64,000 nucleotides of DNA, taken from NCBI RefSeq assembly GCF_014337155.1, contig NZ_CP060632.1, forward strand, positions 380,001 through 444,000. The letters are read 5' to 3'. The DNA comes from Wujia chipingensis. GTDB taxonomy: Bacteria; Bacillota; Clostridia; Lachnospirales; Lachnospiraceae. Positions 60,069 through 64,000 of this stretch are shown here, piece after piece. The position numbers and the translations under genes were made by a program. Each line of letters opens with the position of its first letter. The stretch's first letter is position 1. Under the pieces are notes generated by a model that had not been told where the DNA came from, did not search any database, and saw only the letters and a program-made list of their open reading frames with translations.

Positions 60069-61165
60069 TGGCAATAGATGTAGTTAGTCTCTTTTCTGGT
60101 GGCGGTGGTTTGGATTTGGGATTTAAATCTGCAGGGTTTAATATAATTTGGGCAATAGACAATAACCAAAATGCTGTTAATACTTATAAAGCAAATATAG
60201 GTGACCATATTATATGCGATGATATAAACAAAATTGATGTGAATAACATCCCACATGCAGATGTTGTTATAGGTGGACCACCTTGTCAGTCATTTTCCCT
60301 TGCTGGAAATAGGCATGTGGAAGATGATAGGGGGCAATTGGTATGGAGGTACATCAGTATTATAAAAGAAATAAAACCTAAGGCATTTTTGTTTGAAAAT
60401 GTAACAGGTCTTCTGTCGGCTAAAAATGGAAAAGGAGAAAAGATTATAGATTTATTAAAAAATGCTTTTCGAGATATCGGTTACACTTTAACTACACAAG
60501 TGGTAAATGCGGCAGACTATGGTGTGCCACAAAGAAGAAAAAGAGTTATTATTGTTGGCGTAAAAGGAGAAAGCAGATTTTCATTTCCGAAAGCTACACA
60601 TAATGAATCGGGAGTAGGGTTAAAGAAGTATGTAAGTGTAGAGGAAGCATTAGATGATTTGCCTAAAGTGATTTATGACGAAAATGGTAGTGCGGACTAT
60701 TTAGAAATGCCGAAAACAGAATATCAGAAAAGGATGCGTAATGTAGAAAAGGTCACAGAACATTTTATGCCTCAAATGAGTGAGTTGGATAAGTATATTG
60801 TAGAACATGTAAAGCCAGGGGGAAACTATATGGACATTCCGCCTGACGTGAAATCTAGTAGGATAAGACGTTTGCAGAGGGAGGGTGGACATACAACTTG
60901 TTATGGTAGGATGAAGCCTGACGAGCCGTCTTATACAATAAATACATATTTCAACAGACCTAATGTTGGATGTAATATACATTATAGAGAAGATAGGTTG
61001 ATTACAGTTCGAGAGGCTTTACGATTGCAGTCGTTTCCAGATTCGTATGTTGTTGTTTCATCTAGCAAGCAAGGCCGAAATTTGATTGTAGGAAATGCTG
61101 TTCCACCTATGTTGGCAGAAGTTATGGCAAAGGAGTTAAAGAAGTATGTAGAGGAGGAAATATAA
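60068..61165 (+). CDS. C5-cytosine DNA methyltransferase
   Basis: 365 residues, full length. Motif I DVVSLFSGGGGLDLGFKSAG, motif IV with the catalytic Cys73 in GGPPCQSFSLAG, motif VI FENV (109-112), motif VIII QRRKR (155-159) and the C-terminal motif X GNAVPPMLAEVMAKEL. The target-recognition region lies at about 200-310. It methylates C5 of cytosine in a specific sequence. Translation is coupled on both sides (TGATG before, TAATG after). Confidence 0.96.
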   Translation: MAIDVVSLFSGGGGLDLGFKSAGFNIIWAIDNNQNAVNTYKANIGDHIICDDINKIDVNNIPHADVVIGGPPCQSFSLAGNRHVEDDRGQLVWRYISIIKEIKPKAFLFENVTGLLSAKNGKGEKIIDLLKNAFRDIGYTLTTQVVNAADYGVPQRRKRVIIVGVKGESRFSFPKATHNESGVGLKKYVSVEEALDDLPKVIYDENGSADYLEMPKTEYQKRMRNVEKVTEHFMPQMSELDKYIVEHVKPGGNYMDIPPDVKSSRIRRLQREGGHTTCYGRMKPDEPSYTINTYFNRPNVGCNIHYREDRLITVREALRLQSFPDSYVVVSSSKQGRNLIVGNAVPPMLAEVMAKELKKYVEEEI

Positions 61166-63708
61166 TGATTAGTTATGTAGATTCAGAAGTGAAAATATTT
61201 CATCCGTTGTGTGAGGATGCACTTAATCAAGCGTTAAAGAATCTAAGTTTGAACAGTGAATATGAAGTGTTACATCATCAATACACAGGAACGTTAGAGA
61301 TGGATTACGTTGTTAGGAATCGTCGTACAAAAAAATATCTTTGTGTTATTGAGGTGAAAAGAACCCCTGCTGATGTGCAAAGTACTCGTTATCAGGTTCA
61401 AGCACAATCGTATGTACAGATGAATTCTCCGGAGAATGAAAAACCATTCTATATTTTAACAAATTTAGAGAAGCTGATAAGTTTTCGATATGACACTACA
61501 AAACCACGTGTATATCAGCAAATGTTATTACCAGGTTTGGAAAATGTATGTGATTTTTCCATGGATGATGAACACAAAATTGTAAATAAACTTGCAAAAA
61601 TATTTACAAGGTTAATTGATGAGTTTAGAAATGATAGATATCAGTATTTGACTACTTTGGAACAGTTTTTAGGTTATATGAATTCAACTATTGCTGATGA
61701 TAAAAAATGGAAGAGCAGTATGGCGATGTTGATGTATGAATATATACGAGGTGCATTTAGAGCAGTTAGAAGAACTGAAATTAGATATGATGTTCATAAA
61801 TTTCATAATGATATTGAACAAATATGTATCGAAGCAAATTCAGTAGATTTTGACGGGATTTTTGCATACGATAGTGCAAAATATCTACCTCGGCTTACTA
61901 TGTCTGCATCAATTCTTGCAGATATTTACAAATATGGAAATGTAAATATATCTGGAGACGCAATTGCCGATGCTTTGCACAATATGGTATCTGAAGATAA
62001 GCATCATGAGGGTGAAGTCGCAACAGATTTGGAATTGGCAAGTTTGGCAGCAGTATTGGCTAAAATGTCGAATGGCGCATTGGCTAATGGAAAGAAAATA
62101 TGTGATCCTGCTGCAGGAAGCGGAAATTTGATATGTTCCTCTATTAATATCTTTAATGCAGAACCAAATCAATTAATAGCAAATGATATCAATCCGAAAT
62201 TAATTGAGTTGTTATCGTTAAGGTTGGGATTGAGTTTTCCTAAAGTAATTGCAAAACCAAATGTAGCTCAAATTACGACGGAAGATATTGTAAATCTGAA
62301 TAAATCAGATTTTAAAGATGTGGATGTAGTATTGTTAAATCCACCTTTTGTAGCTGGGATTAACTGTGTAAATAGAAAAGTGCCATTTTACAATAAAATT
62401 AAGTCATTAAAAGGTTCGGAGGCAATTACAAAGGTTGGACAAATGAATTTAGGGGCTGTTTTTCTTGAAACGGTTTGTCATTTGGTAAATGTAGGAACAA
62501 CAATAGTTTGTATATTTCCAAAGGCACATTTGACAGAGCGAGGTGAAGAAGCAGTTGCATTTAGGAGAATGTTACTTAATTTATTTGGCTTGCATACCAT
62601 ATTTAATTATCCGGCAGAAGGCCTTTTTGATTCTGTTACAGAAGAAACATGTATATTTGTTGGAAAAGTCTTGCAGAAAACAAAAGAAGTGCTTGTGTAT
62701 TCAAGTGATGTAAAAGTGGCTGATATAGATCTTCATGCGTTGCAGAGTGTTACGAGTGGTTATTGCAGAAAAGATTTTGCAACAGTTTTTCCAGGTGTAG
62801 AGGCTAGGGTGTTCGATTGGTCGGAACTGGATACAGCAGTTGAAGATGGATGGAGAATGGTATGTAGCGAAATGTCAGAAGCTATTGATTTTGCTAATAA
62901 AAGTTTTTGGATGAATGATAAGCTAATACCTTTGTCGGATAGTACTTCAAACAAAAAGTGTGGTTCTACTGATAGGGGTGGTGGAACAGATTTATTGTAT
63001 TTTGAAACATTTGAGACTTTAGCAAATAAATATAAAAGTGTTCCACTAGATGAAGGCGTGAGAGTAGCCAAGAGTGATGATTTTGAATTATATAAGGGAA
63101 CAAATAAGTTTATAAATTTTAATAATTTATCAAATTCATTATCTATATCGATAATAAACGATTTCATTCCTCTGCAAAGAAAATCAGGGAAACAACAGAG
63201 AACGGTAAAATCTGTTGCAGAATGGAATAAAATATTTAGAACAAAAGGTCGTGCTCAATTTCCAGAAAATTCTGTATTAGTACCAACAAAAATAAGGAAA
63301 AGCGGTAGAATTCATTTGGCGAGAATTCCGTTGCATGTATCGAGTAATTTTACTGTATTTTCATATGAAAATGCAGAGACTGCAGAAATTATTGCTAGTT
63401 ATATGACAACAGTATTTTATCAATTAGATTGTGAAATACAAGCAAAAGTGCATGCGGGTGTTAGAAAACAAGATATGCGAGATATTATAAAAACTTATGT
63501 TCCTAAAGTGGATTTAATCACAAAAGAAGCAAGAAATATTATAAAGAATGAAATTCCCAATATTGTATTTTTGAATTTAAGTCAACCACAGATAAGAAAA
63601 ATAGATAAAATTTGGGCTGAAATATTGTTTGGTTCAAACTCTGAAAAATATGTGACAGAGGCACAGCGATTGCTACGCTTTTTGGCAAATAGACGAAATC
63701 CACAATAA
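61165..63708 (+). CDS. PD-(D/E)xK nuclease fused to an N6-adenine methyltransferase (type IIG-like restriction enzyme)
   Basis: 847 residues. The N-terminal domain has the nuclease pattern Asp47 in TLEMDYVV, then Glu63 and Lys65 in CVIEVKRTPADVQS with QAQSYVQM, as in HsdR_N-like nucleases. A helical connector precedes a methyltransferase with motif I CDPAAGSGNLICSS (about 313-326) and motif IV LLNPPFVAG (about 390-398). The C-terminal 300 residues probably recognise DNA (ARFPENS.., KVHAGVRKQDMRDIIKTYVP). The enzyme may cut and methylate by itself, with the two upstream methyltransferases as partners. It overlaps the C5 methyltransferase gene by one base. Confidence 0.85.
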   Translation: MISYVDSEVKIFHPLCEDALNQALKNLSLNSEYEVLHHQYTGTLEMDYVVRNRRTKKYLCVIEVKRTPADVQSTRYQVQAQSYVQMNSPENEKPFYILTNLEKLISFRYDTTKPRVYQQMLLPGLENVCDFSMDDEHKIVNKLAKIFTRLIDEFRNDRYQYLTTLEQFLGYMNSTIADDKKWKSSMAMLMYEYIRGAFRAVRRTEIRYDVHKFHNDIEQICIEANSVDFDGIFAYDSAKYLPRLTMSASILADIYKYGNVNISGDAIADALHNMVSEDKHHEGEVATDLELASLAAVLAKMSNGALANGKKICDPAAGSGNLICSSINIFNAEPNQLIANDINPKLIELLSLRLGLSFPKVIAKPNVAQITTEDIVNLNKSDFKDVDVVLLNPPFVAGINCVNRKVPFYNKIKSLKGSEAITKVGQMNLGAVFLETVCHLVNVGTTIVCIFPKAHLTERGEEAVAFRRMLLNLFGLHTIFNYPAEGLFDSVTEETCIFVGKVLQKTKEVLVYSSDVKVADIDLHALQSVTSGYCRKDFATVFPGVEARVFDWSELDTAVEDGWRMVCSEMSEAIDFANKSFWMNDKLIPLSDSTSNKKCGSTDRGGGTDLLYFETFETLANKYKSVPLDEGVRVAKSDDFELYKGTNKFINFNNLSNSLSISIINDFIPLQRKSGKQQRTVKSVAEWNKIFRTKGRAQFPENSVLVPTKIRKSGRIHLARIPLHVSSNFTVFSYENAETAEIIASYMTTVFYQLDCEIQAKVHAGVRKQDMRDIIKTYVPKVDLITKEARNIIKNEIPNIVFLNLSQPQIRKIDKIWAEILFGSNSEKYVTEAQRLLRFLANRRNPQ

Positions 63709-63734
63709 GATAAGAGGCAAGAAAGGAAATGCGT

Positions 63735-64000
63735 ATGTCAGTTGATGAAAGAATAACAACAATATTGGTAGATACGTGTGCTTTTAGGGACGCAAATAGT
63801 GATTTTATTGGTATTAGTTCAATGCTTTTACCATCCTTCTTTTCTGTCATTAAAGAAAAAGACATACTTTTGTTAACGCATCCAATCTTGGAAAGAGAGA
63901 TTGAAAAGCATATTGAAGACTCTGGTATCTATAAAGATTATCAGAGTCTGGTATCTCATATAAATAAATGCAAAGATGTTCTTCGATATGCAAATTGTTG
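63735..64000 (+). CDS. PIN-like domain protein, cut by the window end
   Basis: 88 residues visible. ITTILVDTCAFRDANSDFIG has the first acidic residue of a PIN nuclease fold after a beta strand, and ILLLTHPILEREIEKHIED fits the next acidic residue (Glu) on a helix. The family may be a DUF4935-type PIN domain. The rest lies outside, so catalytic completeness is unknown. It starts 26 nt after the nuclease-methyltransferase gene behind AAAGG and belongs to the same operon. ATG 63729 is the alternative start. Confidence 0.7.
   Translation, partial: MSVDERITTILVDTCAFRDANSDFIGISSMLLPSFFSVIKEKDILLLTHPILEREIEKHIEDSGIYKDYQSLVSHINKCKDVLRYANC

Larger units (their letters stand above)
54486..64000. mobile_element. 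integrative mobilizable element, left part, inserted after rpsI
   Basis: From left to right: integrase, XRE regulator, small DNA-binding protein, oriT-like repeats, MobV relaxase, and a restriction-modification cargo running past the window end. The gene content has mobilization but no conjugation apparatus so far, which fits an IME. The left boundary is placed just after the rpsI stop because the integrase abuts that end and rpsI 3' ends are known integration targets. The true attL core cannot be fixed without the right end. From about 58.3 kb the DNA is visibly AT-richer than the host region. Confidence 0.75.

Overview
The window is chromosomal DNA of an anaerobic Firmicute of the class Clostridia, most likely family Lachnospiraceae. 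This rests on the S10-spc-alpha gene order followed by a fused EcfA1A2, EcfT, TruA, L13 and S9, on zinc-type S14 and L36, on AGGAGG ribosome sites throughout, on a hexameric NADP-type glutamate dehydrogenase beside an Lrp regulator, and on a zinc-ribbon Ser/Thr kinase. It is read from sequence alone, without database searches, and genus and species are not assignable.

Layout. 1-2688 is the 3' part of a 23S rRNA gene. No 5S gene follows; a cluster of six tRNAs does (Asn, Glu, Thr, Met/Ile-CAT, Asp, Leu) with a damaged second copy of the tRNA-Thr 5' half. 3.7-31 kb is host gene space: an ECF-type sigma factor with a DUF4179-type anti-sigma, a chemotaxis receptor, a 6-phospho-beta-glucosidase, an amidase, Lrp regulator and gdhA, a type II toxin-antitoxin pair, lipoproteins (one decayed), a strongly structured 0.3 kb intergenic element, a cytoplasmic ParB-like/Bmp fusion with a phosphoesterase, a Ser/Thr kinase ahead of citrate synthase, cardiolipin synthase, and a TetR/MMPL efflux module. 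31.0-47.3 kb is the S10-spc-alpha ribosomal protein supercluster with secY, adk, map, infA, rpoA and rplQ, with structured leaders before rpsJ and rpsM and an extra promoter before rpmJ. 47.3-54.5 kb holds an LD-carboxypeptidase, an orphan prepilin, an unknown protein, the ECF vitamin-transporter energizing module (ecfA1A2, ecfT), truA, and rplM-rpsI behind their own promoter.

From just after rpsI to the window end lies the left part of an integrated mobilizable element: tyrosine integrase, XRE regulator, small DNA-binding protein, candidate oriT, MobV relaxase, then a clearly AT-richer cargo of a small HTH protein, an N6-adenine methyltransferase, a C5-cytosine methyltransferase, a PD-(D/E)xK nuclease-methyltransferase fusion and the start of a PIN-like protein. 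The cargo reads as one overlapping operon and is the best candidate for an unusual defence system here.

Other points to follow up: the structured element at 14054-14312 (a 23-bp long-range helix plus nested hairpins), an apparent ATT start codon on the sigma factor gene, a shared operator-like motif in the lrp and gdhA promoters, and the tRNA-Thr relic whose anticodon arm is inverted.
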